From the NCBI RefSeq assembly GCF_029892425.1, contig NZ_JARXWB010000027.1, forward strand, positions 47,088-111,087: 64,000 bases of DNA. The letters are read 5' to 3'. Positions 34,640-43,379 of this stretch are shown here, in pieces. The translations under genes were made by a program, and so were the position numbers. The stretch is from Bradyrhizobium sp. BR13661. Its GTDB lineage: Bacteria > Pseudomonadota > Alphaproteobacteria > Rhizobiales > Xanthobacteraceae. The notes under the pieces were generated by a model, which saw only the letters and a list, made by a program, of their open reading frames with translations, had not been told where the DNA came from and searched no databases. The first letter of the stretch is position 1. Each line of letters opens with the position of its first letter.

Positions 34640-36253
34640 ATTTCACTTCGTACGCCACTGGCGCTCCTGCTCGTCTCCCTGGGTGCGATTGCTGCCGTGT
34701 GGTGGTGGCTTGCCACGCCGATCACGCTCGCGCGCGCCCCCATCGATCCCAATGACAAGGTCCAGTGCGTCTCCTACGCGCCGTTCCAGGGAGACCAGAC
34801 GCCGCTGATCGAGAGTACCCAGATCGAGGCCGAGCAGATCGAGCGTGACCTGAGGCAGCTCAAGGAGATCACCGACTGCGTGCGCACCTATTCGGTCGAG
34901 AACGGTCTCGTCCTTGTGCCCGGGATCGCAGACAAGGTCGGATTGAAGGTGATCCAGGGCATCTGGCTCGGCAGCAACCGTGCCAAGAACTTTGCGCAGG
35001 TGGCGACCGCGATCCGCCTCACCAAGGAATTCCCCCGCACCATTTCCGCGCTCGTCGTCGGCAACGAGGTGTTGCTGCGCGGCGAGATGACGACGCAGGA
35101 CCTCATCGCGATCATCCGCTCGGTGAAGGCACAGGTCACCGTGCCCGTGACCTATGCCGACGTCTGGGAGTACTGGCTGAAGAACCGCGAGGTCTATGAG
35201 GCCGTCGACTTCGTCACCATTCACATTCTGCCTTACTGGGAGGATGTCCCGGTCAAGGCGAAATTCGCCTCCGGCCATGTCGAGGCGATTCGCGAGCGGA
35301 TGGCGGTGGCGTTCCCCGACAAGGAGATCCTGATCGGCGAGACCGGCTGGCCGAGCGAAGGCCGCATGCGCGAGGGCGCGCTGCCGTCACGCGCCAACCA
35401 GGCGCGCGTCGTCTCGGAAATCCTGGCACTCGCAACGGCGAAGAAGTTTCGGGTCAACCTGATCGAGGCCTATGACCAGCCGTGGAAGCGGCGGCTGGAA
35501 GGCACTGTCGGCGGCTATTGGGGCCTGCTCGATTCCGTGCGGCGCCAGCTGAAATATCCGCCGGGTCAGCCGATCAGCAATTTTCCCTACTGGAAATGGT
35601 ACATGGGATCCGGCATGGGCCTCAGCGTGCTGGTGTTCGCGGTCGCCCTCGTCACGCTGCGGCGCCGGCCCTGGACGCCGCGCTTTTCAGCCTGGCTCGG
35701 CGTCGGCATCTCCGCGACATCGGCGGGCATTCTGCTCGGGATCGCCGCCGACAAGATGTATTACGAGAGCTACGGCTGGGGCGGCTGGCTGCAATGGGGC
35801 GCGCTGCTGCTTGCCGGCATTTTCTCGCCGATCTTCTGCGCGCAGGCGCTCGTCATCGGTCGAAACCTGCCGAGCTTCCTCGATCTGCTTGGTCCCCGCG
35901 AGGGACGCAAATGGTCGAAGCTCTCGGCGGTGCTCGGCCTGACCCTTGCGGTGACGGCGGTGATCGCGGCCGAGACCGCGCTCGGCTTCGTGTTCGATCC
36001 TCGCTACCGCGACTTCCCCTATGCCTCGCTGACGATGGCGGTGGTGCCGTTCGCACTGTTGATGCTGAACCGGCCGCAGATCGGCGTGCGCCCGATCGCC
36101 GAAGCGGTGTTCGCAGGCCTGCTGGCGCTGTCCGCAGTCTATGTAATCCTGAACGAAGGCCGCGAGAACTGGCAGGCGATGTGGACCTGCGTGATCTATC
36201 TCTTGTTCGCGCTCACGCTGTGGCGGGCGCGGGCCGAGCAAAGCCGAGGATGA
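34640..36253 (+). CDS. ndvC: NdvC-like beta-(1,6)-glucan synthase, GH17 membrane protein
   Basis: A GH17-type catalytic domain carries glutamates in VVGNEVLLRGE and IGETGWPSEG (E124 and E215 counted from GTG 34697) and is followed by about seven to eight membrane helices. It corresponds to Bradyrhizobium NdvC, proposed to add beta-(1,6) linkages to cyclic glucans. The first canonical start is GTG 34697, but the frame continues upstream as SLRTPLALLLVSLGAIAAV, a natural membrane anchor. An ATT at 34640 lies 9 nt after a perfect GGAGG (34626-34630), so I place the start there (537 residues). The 3' end overlaps the next gene on the other strand by 41 nt. Confidence 0.85.
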   Translation: MSLRTPLALLLVSLGAIAAVWWWLATPITLARAPIDPNDKVQCVSYAPFQGDQTPLIESTQIEAEQIERDLRQLKEITDCVRTYSVENGLVLVPGIADKVGLKVIQGIWLGSNRAKNFAQVATAIRLTKEFPRTISALVVGNEVLLRGEMTTQDLIAIIRSVKAQVTVPVTYADVWEYWLKNREVYEAVDFVTIHILPYWEDVPVKAKFASGHVEAIRERMAVAFPDKEILIGETGWPSEGRMREGALPSRANQARVVSEILALATAKKFRVNLIEAYDQPWKRRLEGTVGGYWGLLDSVRRQLKYPPGQPISNFPYWKWYMGSGMGLSVLVFAVALVTLRRRPWTPRFSAWLGVGISATSAGILLGIAADKMYYESYGWGGWLQWGALLLAGIFSPIFCAQALVIGRNLPSFLDLLGPREGRKWSKLSAVLGLTLAVTAVIAAETALGFVFDPRYRDFPYASLTMAVVPFALLMLNRPQIGVRPIAEAVFAGLLALSAVYVILNEGRENWQAMWTCVIYLLFALTLWRARAEQSRG

Positions 36254-36593
36254 GCAGGCCGATCGCAAGGCCCGCCAGCACGATGTTGTAGAGCACGATG
36301 CCAAGGCCGGCTGCGACCACGCCGAGCGTGAGCAGCACGATCGAGGGCCGCATCAGGTTCAGCGTCGCGATCACCAGCGCGACGATGCCGAACACCGAGT
36401 TCTTGAACAGCGACGTCGACACCGAGCGCGCCTTGCAGATCATGGTCTGCAGGCCGGCGTCGCATGCAAGTGCCACCGTCGAGAACTCGATCGCGAGATA
36501 GCGCACATAGAGCGCCCAGCCGACGGTGACGAAACCGACGACGATGAGAAACTGGACTTGATAGGGCGTGAGGCGAAACGGCTTCTTTGTCAT
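36213..36593 (-). CDS. Small four-helix membrane protein, unknown function
   Basis: The start is ATG 36593, giving 126 residues with about four hydrophobic helices (FLIVVGFVTVGWALYV, FGIVALVIATLNLM, IVLLTLGVVAAGLGIV, LAGLAIGLLILGF). The loop after helix 1 has two cysteines (LACDAGLQTMICKA). It converges on the glucan synthase gene and overlaps its 3' end by 41 nt. No family recognised, but its position next to the ndv genes seems worth noting. Confidence 0.65.
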   Translation of the reverse strand: MTKKPFRLTPYQVQFLIVVGFVTVGWALYVRYLAIEFSTVALACDAGLQTMICKARSVSTSLFKNSVFGIVALVIATLNLMRPSIVLLTLGVVAAGLGIVLYNIVLAGLAIGLLILGFARPAPATA

Positions 36594-36842
36594 GCGGCGC
36601 AATATGGTCGGGATGGCCGAGGGGAGCAACAGGGCTGCACGGATTTTTGCACTGCGGCGGCCGCTGCTCCGTCCGCTGCATTGTTTTTTGGCAGGACGAA
36701 GCGCCGAAGCCGTAGCGATACGGAATTGCGAAAATGTCGACCTTGCCTCAGATTCGACTTGAAGCGCGGGCGTGATTGCTGGTCCGATCAGCAGATCACG
36801 TCGTTCAAGAACGCGACTGCGAGGACACGAGCGGGGACGGCA

Positions 36843-36932
36843 ATGACTGAGGCGTTGCAGATCAATTTTGCGCTTTGGGGCATGATCATTTGCGCGGCAA
36901 TCAAGATCAGCCATATGGTGGCGGCGTTCTAG
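36843..36932 (+). CDS. Possible 29-residue membrane peptide
   Basis: ATG 36843 is preceded by GGGGACGGCA, the same ribosome-binding context seen before the small lipoprotein at 18045. The product, MTEALQINFALWGMIICAAI followed by KISHMVAAF, is one hydrophobic span with a polar start. It is too short for normal gene calling and is listed as a candidate only. Confidence 0.35.
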   Translation: MTEALQINFALWGMIICAAIKISHMVAAF

Positions 36933-36999
36933 CGGCACGGCTTGGCATCCGACGAGGTGTCGCGACGCTTCGCCGATTCAATCGAAAGCTCTGACAGTC

Positions 37000-38385
37000 C
37001 TACCGTCTGAAGAACGACGATATCGTCGATCCCGCGGACGCCGTCTCCGGCTTGGCGGCGGGCGCGGCCGGCTGCGGCGCGGGGGCGGGCTCCTCGCGCT
37101 TTGACGAGCGCTTGGAAGAGCTGCGATGGCGCTTGTCCGGCTTGGCTGCGGGCGTCAGCGCCGGGGCGGTCTCGGCTTGCGGCACCGAGTCCTGGTTCTT
37201 CTCGGCGCTCTTGTCCTGACTCTTATCTTGGACCTTATCCGAACCGCGCATCGACAGGCGCTGGCCGTCGAACACGGTTGTCTCGCAATGGCGGTCATTC
37301 TCGGCAAGGCCTGCGCAGAGTTTGGCTGCGGCCGCCGCATTGATCAGAGGGCCGGCGCCGAGGCGCAGCTGCATGCCGAGGCCGTTATTGCCTTCCTTGA
37401 TCATGATGATCGGCCGAAGCGCGGCGATCTCCGGATTGGATTTGGACAGGCCGCGCCAGAGTGCGCGCAGGCCGTCGACCGAATTCGCACTGCCGAGGTC
37501 GATGGCAAAGCGCGTCTGCTGGACCGTGATCGCAGCGGACTCAGGCTCTGTTGTCTCCTGCGGCTTGGCCGGTGCGGCGGCGATTTCGGTCGGGGCGGGG
37601 GCCGGCTCGGGCTTTTTCTCGGCGGTCTCAGGTTGAACCAGTTTTGGCGCCGCCGGATCAGGCGGCGCCATGATCGACTTGGAAGGGACGAGCGGAGCGG
37701 TCGGCAGCGCCGAAGGCGCGGGCGATGACTGCGGCATGAGCGAGGCGGCAGCCGCCGTCTGCGGTGGCGGGCTCGACTGATCCTTCGCCGCCTCCTTCGA
37801 ACTGTCCTTGTTCAAGGTGTCTTTGTTCGAGGTGTCCTTGTTCGAGCTTTCTTTGGGCTCCCTGCCGGGGCTCGCGCGCGGCCTGTCGACCAGCGAGGCC
37901 GCAGTCGAGGAGACGGGTGCGACTTCAGGTGCCGGCTGCGCGGCGGCGACGGGCGCTTCCTGCGGCTTCGAGCTTGGTGCCTGCTGCGATGTCGCGTTCT
38001 GCTTGGCGATGGCGCCAGTGACGGAATCAAGCCCTTGCTCGATCACGCTCACGCGCGAATAAAGCCGGTCGCGATCGGTGTTCAGGGTCTCGATGGCGGA
38101 GGCGAGGCGGCGGGCTTCGAGCTGGCTCTCCTTGGTCAACACCTGCAGCCGGTCGGACTGGCGTACGAGGTCGGCGGAGGCGAGCTGGTCGCGCCGCCAG
38201 CCGAGCTGGGCCTGATTGGCCATGACGGCGACCACGACGGCGCCGACGGCAGCTGCGCCCCATGAGCCCAGCCGCCACAGCATGCGGCGATCGAAGGTGC
38301 TTTCCTCGGCCAAAAGTCCGGAGAACAGCCCGCCGGTCTCCTTGTCGCCGAAGGCATCCGCCAGTGGGTCCGAATCCTTTGCCAT
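37000..38385 (-). CDS. Single-span coiled-coil protein with Pro/Ala/Lys-rich linker
   Basis: The start is ATG 38385 (MAKDSDPLADAFG), giving 461 residues. A cytoplasmic N-terminus is followed by one membrane span (SWGAAAVGAVVVAVMANQ) and a coiled coil (about 75-130, QLGWRRDQLASADLVRQ onward). A long disordered region has an (S/L)NKD(T/S) repeat, then comes a folded segment (FAIDLGSANSVDGLRALWRG, IIMIKEGNNGLGMQLRLGAG) resembling SPOR-like or septal-type C-terminal domains. It ends in a disordered basic tail. The topology suggests an envelope-anchored protein reaching into the periplasm. No firm family. Confidence 0.7.
   Translation of the reverse strand: MAKDSDPLADAFGDKETGGLFSGLLAEESTFDRRMLWRLGSWGAAAVGAVVVAVMANQAQLGWRRDQLASADLVRQSDRLQVLTKESQLEARRLASAIETLNTDRDRLYSRVSVIEQGLDSVTGAIAKQNATSQQAPSSKPQEAPVAAAQPAPEVAPVSSTAASLVDRPRASPGREPKESSNKDTSNKDTLNKDSSKEAAKDQSSPPPQTAAAASLMPQSSPAPSALPTAPLVPSKSIMAPPDPAAPKLVQPETAEKKPEPAPAPTEIAAAPAKPQETTEPESAAITVQQTRFAIDLGSANSVDGLRALWRGLSKSNPEIAALRPIIMIKEGNNGLGMQLRLGAGPLINAAAAAKLCAGLAENDRHCETTVFDGQRLSMRGSDKVQDKSQDKSAEKNQDSVPQAETAPALTPAAKPDKRHRSSSKRSSKREEPAPAPQPAAPAAKPETASAGSTISSFFRR
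37804..37848 (-). repeat. Three 15-bp tandem repeats inside a coding region
   Basis: Three consecutive 15-base units encode SNKDT, SNKDT and LNKDS on the minus strand. The units differ at one to three positions. They sit in the disordered linker of the coiled-coil protein. Confidence 0.7.
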
Positions 38386-38549
38386 GAACGTTAAGTGCCC
38401 AGCCCTGTCTGGCGTCCCCGAATCAATCAAGGAACATTAACAGGAAAACCCACTCGCACTTGAATTCCGGGCGTTTGCGGGGGTAGCAAGGCGACGGCTT
38501 GTCGCCCGTCGATGTGACGATCGATTCGGCCATATTTGACAGGATTGCG

Positions 38550-39905
38550 ATGACCGCCCGCTCAAGCCTCACGATCGTGCTCGCCGCCGGCGAAGGCACG
38601 CGCATGCGATCCAGCCTGCCGAAAGTGTTGCATCCCGTCGCACATCAGACGCTGCTTGCCCATGTGCTCGGCGCCGCGCCGAGTGGAACCGGAACCGCGC
38701 TTGCGGTCGTGATCGGTCCCGATCACCAGGCGGTCGCCGACGAGGCAAAACGGATCCGCCCCGACGCGCTCATCTTCGTGCAACGCGAACGGCTTGGCAC
38801 GGCGCATGCCGTGCTTGCGGCGCGGGAGGCCATCGCTCGCGGTGCGGACGATGTTCTGATTGCGTTCGGGGACACGCCGCTGATCTCGGCCGAGACCTTT
38901 GCACGATTGCGCGCGCCCCTCGCGAACGGCGCAGCGATCGCCGCGCTCGGCTTCCGCGCGGCGGATCCCACCGGCTACGGCCGCTTCATCGTCGAGGGCG
39001 ATCGCCTGGTCGCGATCCGTGAGCACGCCGATGCCAGCACTGACGAGCGCAAGATCGACCTGTGCAATGCCGGCGTGATGGCGATCGATGGGCGCCGCGC
39101 GCTCGCGATCCTCGACAGAATAGGCAATGCAAATTCCAAGGGCGAGTTTTATCTGACCGACGCGGTCGGCGTGACCAGCGACAATAGATGGGAGTCCGTG
39201 GTGATCGAGACCAGCGAGGACGAAGTGCGCGGCATCAATACCAAGGCCCAGCTCGCGGAAGCAGAAGCCGTCATGCAGGCGCGGCTTCGCAAGGCCGCAA
39301 TGGAGGCCGGCGTCACGCTGATCGCTCCGGAAACCGTCTTTCTCGCCGCCGACACCGTGTTCGGCAGGGACGTCACCATCGAGCCGTTCGTGGTGATCGG
39401 CCCCGGCGTGTCGATCGCCGACGGCACCGTGATCCATTCCTTCTCGCACATCGTCGAGACCACGCTCGGCAAGAAGGTTTCGATCGGCCCCTATGCGCGA
39501 CTGCGGCCAGGCACCTCGCTCGGCGACGGCGCGCGGATCGGCAATTTCGTGGAGACCAAGGCCGCGACGCTGGAGGCCGGCGTCAAGGTCAACCATCTCT
39601 CCTACATTGGCGATGCCACCGTCGGAGCCAATTCCAACATCGGCGCCGGCACCATCACCTGCAACTACGATGGCTTCAAGAAGCACAAGACTGTGATCGG
39701 GCAGGGCGCCTTCGTCGGTACCAACTCCTCATTGGTGGCGCCCGTGAAGATCGGCAACGGCGCCTATATCGGCTCGGGCTCGGTGATCACACGCGACGTG
39801 CCTGACGATGCGATGGCACTCGAGCGCAATCAGCAGACCATCCGGGAAGGCGGCGCGGCGCGCTATCGCGAGATGAAGACGGGCGGCAAGAAGACGGAGA
39901 AATGA
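38550..39905 (+). CDS. glmU: Bifunctional GlcNAc-1-P uridyltransferase / GlcN-1-P acetyltransferase
   Basis: The start is ATG 38550, giving 451 residues, the usual GlmU length. The N-terminal pyrophosphorylase domain has LAAGEGTRMRSSLPKVLHP and AFGDTPLI. The C-terminal left-handed beta helix has hexapeptide turns and the acetyltransferase motif IGAGTITCNYDG. It makes UDP-GlcNAc from glucosamine-1-phosphate in two steps for peptidoglycan and lipid A. glmS follows 0.7 kb downstream with two small ORFs between them. The frame extends 17 codons upstream without a ribosome-binding site. Confidence 0.96.
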   Translation: MTARSSLTIVLAAGEGTRMRSSLPKVLHPVAHQTLLAHVLGAAPSGTGTALAVVIGPDHQAVADEAKRIRPDALIFVQRERLGTAHAVLAAREAIARGADDVLIAFGDTPLISAETFARLRAPLANGAAIAALGFRAADPTGYGRFIVEGDRLVAIREHADASTDERKIDLCNAGVMAIDGRRALAILDRIGNANSKGEFYLTDAVGVTSDNRWESVVIETSEDEVRGINTKAQLAEAEAVMQARLRKAAMEAGVTLIAPETVFLAADTVFGRDVTIEPFVVIGPGVSIADGTVIHSFSHIVETTLGKKVSIGPYARLRPGTSLGDGARIGNFVETKAATLEAGVKVNHLSYIGDATVGANSNIGAGTITCNYDGFKKHKTVIGQGAFVGTNSSLVAPVKIGNGAYIGSGSVITRDVPDDAMALERNQQTIREGGAARYREMKTGGKKTEK

Positions 39906-39952
39906 GCGGCCGGGTGCCGACGCATGATCGGTGCTGGTAGGACTGCGCGCTC

Positions 39953-40147
39953 ATGGATGAGGACGAAGAGGCCTGGTTTATATTCACGTTCTTCGTTGAG
40001 AACGTGATCAAGCCACCGGGACACTGGGTGCTGGACCAATGTGGCGTCCGCCAGCCGCATGAGCATGAGACCGCGTCACTCTTCACCGGACTGGCATTCT
40101 GGGCGTTTGTCGTTTTCCTCGCGTTTGCCCTTGTGCTGAGGTGGTAG
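39953..40147 (+). CDS. Small C-terminally anchored membrane protein (64 residues)
   Basis: An acidic start (MDEDEEAWF) and a polar middle (PPGHWVLDQCGVRQPHEHE) precede one C-terminal helix (FTGLAFWAFVVFLAFALVL) ending RW. It starts 47 nt after glmU on the same strand. It looks like a genuine tail-anchored small protein, but no family is known. Confidence 0.5.
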   Translation: MDEDEEAWFIFTFFVENVIKPPGHWVLDQCGVRQPHEHETASLFTGLAFWAFVVFLAFALVLRW

Positions 40148-40157
40148 AGCTCTCGCG

Positions 40158-40376
40158 CTATTCGTCGTCGGCGAATTCGGAAAAGATGGCGCGCGTCAGG
40201 CGCCAGCCGCGCGGCTTGGCGCGCTTGATCGGTTCGCCTTCCGGATGCTTCACGAAGACGGGCTTGCTCTCCTTGCCGCGCTGGGGCGGCGGCCAATGCG
40301 CGAGGTGCGTGCCGGAAGTTTCGCTGGCGCGCAGATGCAGCGACGACATAGCCTTGCGGTCGGACGTGGCTTTCAT
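40158..40376 (-). CDS. Small basic hypothetical protein (72 residues)
   Basis: ATG 40376 is preceded by AGGAG at good spacing. The chain is polar and basic with conserved-looking patches (LAHWPPPQRGKESKPVFVKH and PRGWRLTRAIFSEFADDE). No signal peptide or membrane span. It converges on the small membrane-protein gene on the plus strand. Function unknown. Confidence 0.55.
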   Translation of the reverse strand: MKATSDRKAMSSLHLRASETSGTHLAHWPPPQRGKESKPVFVKHPEGEPIKRAKPRGWRLTRAIFSEFADDE

Positions 40377-40597
40377 GGCCTTGATCTCCTGGACGCGAAT
40401 CGTTGGCCAAACTTGTTGACAGCGAGTTAATACACACGGTTAAAGGCCGGTCATATCGACGCAGGCGAAGCTCAGGTCGCGGTCAACGCTGTCTCAATCC
40501 GCAATAATTATTGAGTATATGGTTCCCTGGGAATTTCGCTAAAAGCCGAGCGCGTCGTTTAGGCGATTTTTCGACGATTTGGGGGATATTGATCCGC

Positions 40598-42424
40598 ATG
40601 TGCGGGATTGTCGGCATTCTCGGGCGCGAGCCGGTTGCAGAGCAATTGGTGGATTCGCTCAAACGTCTTGAATATCGCGGCTACGATTCCGCGGGCGTCG
40701 CCACGCTTGAAGGCAAGCATCTCGAGCGCCGCCGCGCCGAGGGCAAGCTGAAGAACCTGGAGAAGCGGCTGGAAGCCGAGCCGCTGAAGGGCACCACCGG
40801 CATCGGCCACACCCGCTGGGCCACGCACGGCAGGCCGACCGTCAACAACGCCCATCCGCATGCGACCGACCGCGTTGCGGTGGTCCATAACGGCATCATC
40901 GAGAACTTCCGCGAGCTGCGCGAAGAGCTCGAGAAGAAGGGCGCGGTGTTCCACACCGAGACCGACACCGAGATCGTGTTGCATCTGGTCGACGATCTCC
41001 TGACGCGCGGCAACAAGCCGGTGGAAGCGGTGAAGCTGGCGCTGGGACGACTGCGCGGCGCCTTCGCGCTCGGCTTCATCTTCGCCGGCGACAACAACCT
41101 CATGATCGGTGCCCGCAACGGCCCGCCGCTTGCGATCGGCTATGGCGACGGCGAGATGTATCTCGGCTCGGACGCAATCGCGCTCGGCCCTTTCACCGAC
41201 ACGATCAGCTATCTCGAGGACGGCGACTGGGTCGTGCTGACCCGCGAGAGCGCCACGATCTTCGACAAGGACGGCAAGGCCGTTGCGCGCGACAAGATCA
41301 AGCACGCCGCCTCGACCTCGCTGGTCGACAAGGCCAATTACCGCCACTTCATGGCGAAGGAGATCCACGAACAGCCGGAAGTGGTCGGCCACACGCTGGC
41401 GCGCTATGTCGACATGGCGACCGAGCGTGTGTCGCTGCCGGTCAAGCTGCCGTTCGACTTCAAGGACATCCAGCGCATCAACATCACGGCCTGCGGCACC
41501 GCGAGCTATGCCGGCATCGTTGCAAAGTACTGGTTCGAGCGCTTTGCGCGCCTGCCGGTCGAGGTCGATGTCGCCTCCGAGTTCCGCTACCGCGAAGCGC
41601 CGCTCCGCAAGGGCGATCTTGCGATCTTCATCTCGCAATCCGGCGAGACCGCCGACACGCTCGCGGCGCTGCGCTACGCCAAGGCGGAGGGCGCGCACAC
41701 GATCGCGGTGGTCAACGTGCCGACGTCGACGATCGCGCGCGAAAGCGAGACGGTGTTGCAGACGCTGGCCGGTCCCGAGATCGGCGTTGCCTCGACCAAG
41801 GCTTTCACGTGTCAGCTCATGGTGCTGGCTAACCTGGCAATTGCGGCCGGCAAGGCCCGCGGCGAATTGTCCGCGGAGGACGAGACCAAGCTCGTTCATG
41901 GTCTCGTCGAGGTCCCGCGGTTGATGGCCGATGCGCTCACCACCGAGCTGCAGATCGAAAAGCTCGCGCACAGGATCGCAAAATCCCGCGACGTGCTCTA
42001 TCTCGGCCGCGGCACCAGCTACCCGCTGGCGCTCGAAGGCGCGTTGAAGCTGAAGGAAATCTCCTACATCCACGCCGAGGGCTATGCTGCCGGCGAGCTG
42101 AAGCACGGGCCGATCGCGTTGATCGACGAGACGATGCCCGTCGTGGTGATCGCGCCCCACGACCGCGTGTTCGAGAAGACCGTCTCCAACATGCAGGAGG
42201 TCGCCGCCCGCGGCGGCAACATCATCCTGATGACCGACGCCAAGGGGGCGGCCGAGGCGACGGTGAATTCGCTCGTCACCATCGTGATGCCTGATATGGC
42301 CGCGGCGTTCACGCCGATGGTCTACGCCGTCCCTGTCCAGCTGCTCGCCTATCATACGGCTGTGGTGATGGGTACTGACGTCGATCAGCCGCGTAATCTC
42401 GCGAAATCCGTGACCGTGGAATAG
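40598..42424 (+). CDS. glmS: Glutamine--fructose-6-phosphate aminotransferase
   Basis: The start is ATG 40598, so that after Met removal Cys2 is the N-terminal nucleophile (MCGIVGILG). The product has 608 residues, the standard length. The glutaminase domain has HTRWATHGRP and HNGIIENF. Two SIS domains follow with SQSGETADT and GRGTSYPLALEGALKLKEIS, and the end DQPRNLAKSVTVE is the GlmS C-terminal signature. It makes glucosamine-6-phosphate, the entry step for UDP-GlcNAc, and feeds the GlmU upstream. No glmS ribozyme-like leader is seen, as expected in this group. Confidence 0.97.
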   Translation: MCGIVGILGREPVAEQLVDSLKRLEYRGYDSAGVATLEGKHLERRRAEGKLKNLEKRLEAEPLKGTTGIGHTRWATHGRPTVNNAHPHATDRVAVVHNGIIENFRELREELEKKGAVFHTETDTEIVLHLVDDLLTRGNKPVEAVKLALGRLRGAFALGFIFAGDNNLMIGARNGPPLAIGYGDGEMYLGSDAIALGPFTDTISYLEDGDWVVLTRESATIFDKDGKAVARDKIKHAASTSLVDKANYRHFMAKEIHEQPEVVGHTLARYVDMATERVSLPVKLPFDFKDIQRINITACGTASYAGIVAKYWFERFARLPVEVDVASEFRYREAPLRKGDLAIFISQSGETADTLAALRYAKAEGAHTIAVVNVPTSTIARESETVLQTLAGPEIGVASTKAFTCQLMVLANLAIAAGKARGELSAEDETKLVHGLVEVPRLMADALTTELQIEKLAHRIAKSRDVLYLGRGTSYPLALEGALKLKEISYIHAEGYAAGELKHGPIALIDETMPVVVIAPHDRVFEKTVSNMQEVAARGGNIILMTDAKGAAEATVNSLVTIVMPDMAAAFTPMVYAVPVQLLAYHTAVVMGTDVDQPRNLAKSVTVE

Positions 42425-42503
42425 GCACAACGGATCAGGTCGCGCTCTTCCAAAACCTGCTAGAAGCCCCTAGCTTGGACGAAGCGACTGACCTGGAACC
42501 CGA

Positions 42504-43274
42504 ATGACCGCCCGCGACGACGCGCCTGCGCCTCTTGATCCCGCCCCGGAACCGCATACCGGCCTGATGGGCCGTTTTCGCAACTATTTCCTGACTGGAC
42601 TGATCGTCACCGGCCCGATTGCGATCACGCTGTATCTGGTCTGGTGGTTCGTCACCTGGGTCGACGGCGTGGTGCGGCCATTCGTTCCGCTGGCCTATCG
42701 GCCGGAAACCTATCTGCCCTACGGCGTTCCCGGCTGGGGACTGATTGTCGCTTTCTTCACGCTGACGCTGGTCGGCTTCCTCGCCGCGAACCTGATCGGC
42801 CGCACGCTGGTTGATGTCGGCGAGACCTTCCTCGGCCGGATTCCGGCCGTGCGCGCGATTTATCGCGGCCTCAAGCAGGTGTTCGAGACGCTGTTCTCGG
42901 GCAAAGGCTCGAGCTTCCGGAAAGTGGGTCTCGTGGAGTTTCCCTCGCCGGGCATGTGGTCGATCGTGCTGATCTCGCAATCGCCGAACGAGGAGGTCTC
43001 GCGCAGCCTGCCGGGGCAGGAGGAACATGTCTCGGTGTTTCTCCCGTGCTCGCCGAACCCGACCACCGGCTTCTTTTTCTACGTGCCCAAGAGCAAGATC
43101 ATCGAGGTCGACCTCAGCGCGGAGGATGCCGCGACGCTGATCATGTCCGCTGGCGTGGTGCAGCCGGGCTCAGCGCCGGATCCGAAGAAGGCCGCCGCGC
43201 TTGCCGGCATGGCCAATGCCGCGCGCATTGCCAACGCCTCGACGCTCCAGCCCGAGGCTGCGAAGGCAGAGTAG
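42504..43274 (+). CDS. DUF502-family membrane protein
   Basis: A 256-residue protein with a Pro-rich start, two membrane helices (NYFLTGLIVTGPIAITLYLV and LIVAFFTLTLVGFLAANLIG) and the DUF502 core. The core includes IPAVRAIYRGLKQVFETLF, then VEFPSPGMWSIVLIS, and PNPTTGFFFYVPKSKIIEVD. The C-terminal tail is Ala-rich. The family is widespread and uncharacterised in bacteria; a plant homologue is associated with stress responses. It follows glmS by 79 nt on the same strand. Confidence 0.9.
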   Translation: MTARDDAPAPLDPAPEPHTGLMGRFRNYFLTGLIVTGPIAITLYLVWWFVTWVDGVVRPFVPLAYRPETYLPYGVPGWGLIVAFFTLTLVGFLAANLIGRTLVDVGETFLGRIPAVRAIYRGLKQVFETLFSGKGSSFRKVGLVEFPSPGMWSIVLISQSPNEEVSRSLPGQEEHVSVFLPCSPNPTTGFFFYVPKSKIIEVDLSAEDAATLIMSAGVVQPGSAPDPKKAAALAGMANAARIANASTLQPEAAKAE

Positions 43275-43379
43275 GGCTACTCCCGTGCGGGATAGCCTGA
43301 GGTCACGCAGGCCTCCGCATCCTCTGATATTGTCCTGATCGAACCGAGTGCAGCTCGGAATTCGAACTGGAGTGCCCCG

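Noticed and set aside
37804..37848. Tandem repeats as a possible CRISPR remnant
   Set aside because: The 15-bp units are contiguous and in frame inside a gene, without spacers.
40440..40597. glmS ribozyme or riboswitch
   Set aside because: The leader is short and shows no ribozyme core; such elements are not expected in alphaproteobacteria.
40559..42430. 623-codon minus-strand frame opposite glmS
   Set aside because: Antisense shadow of a fully conserved enzyme.
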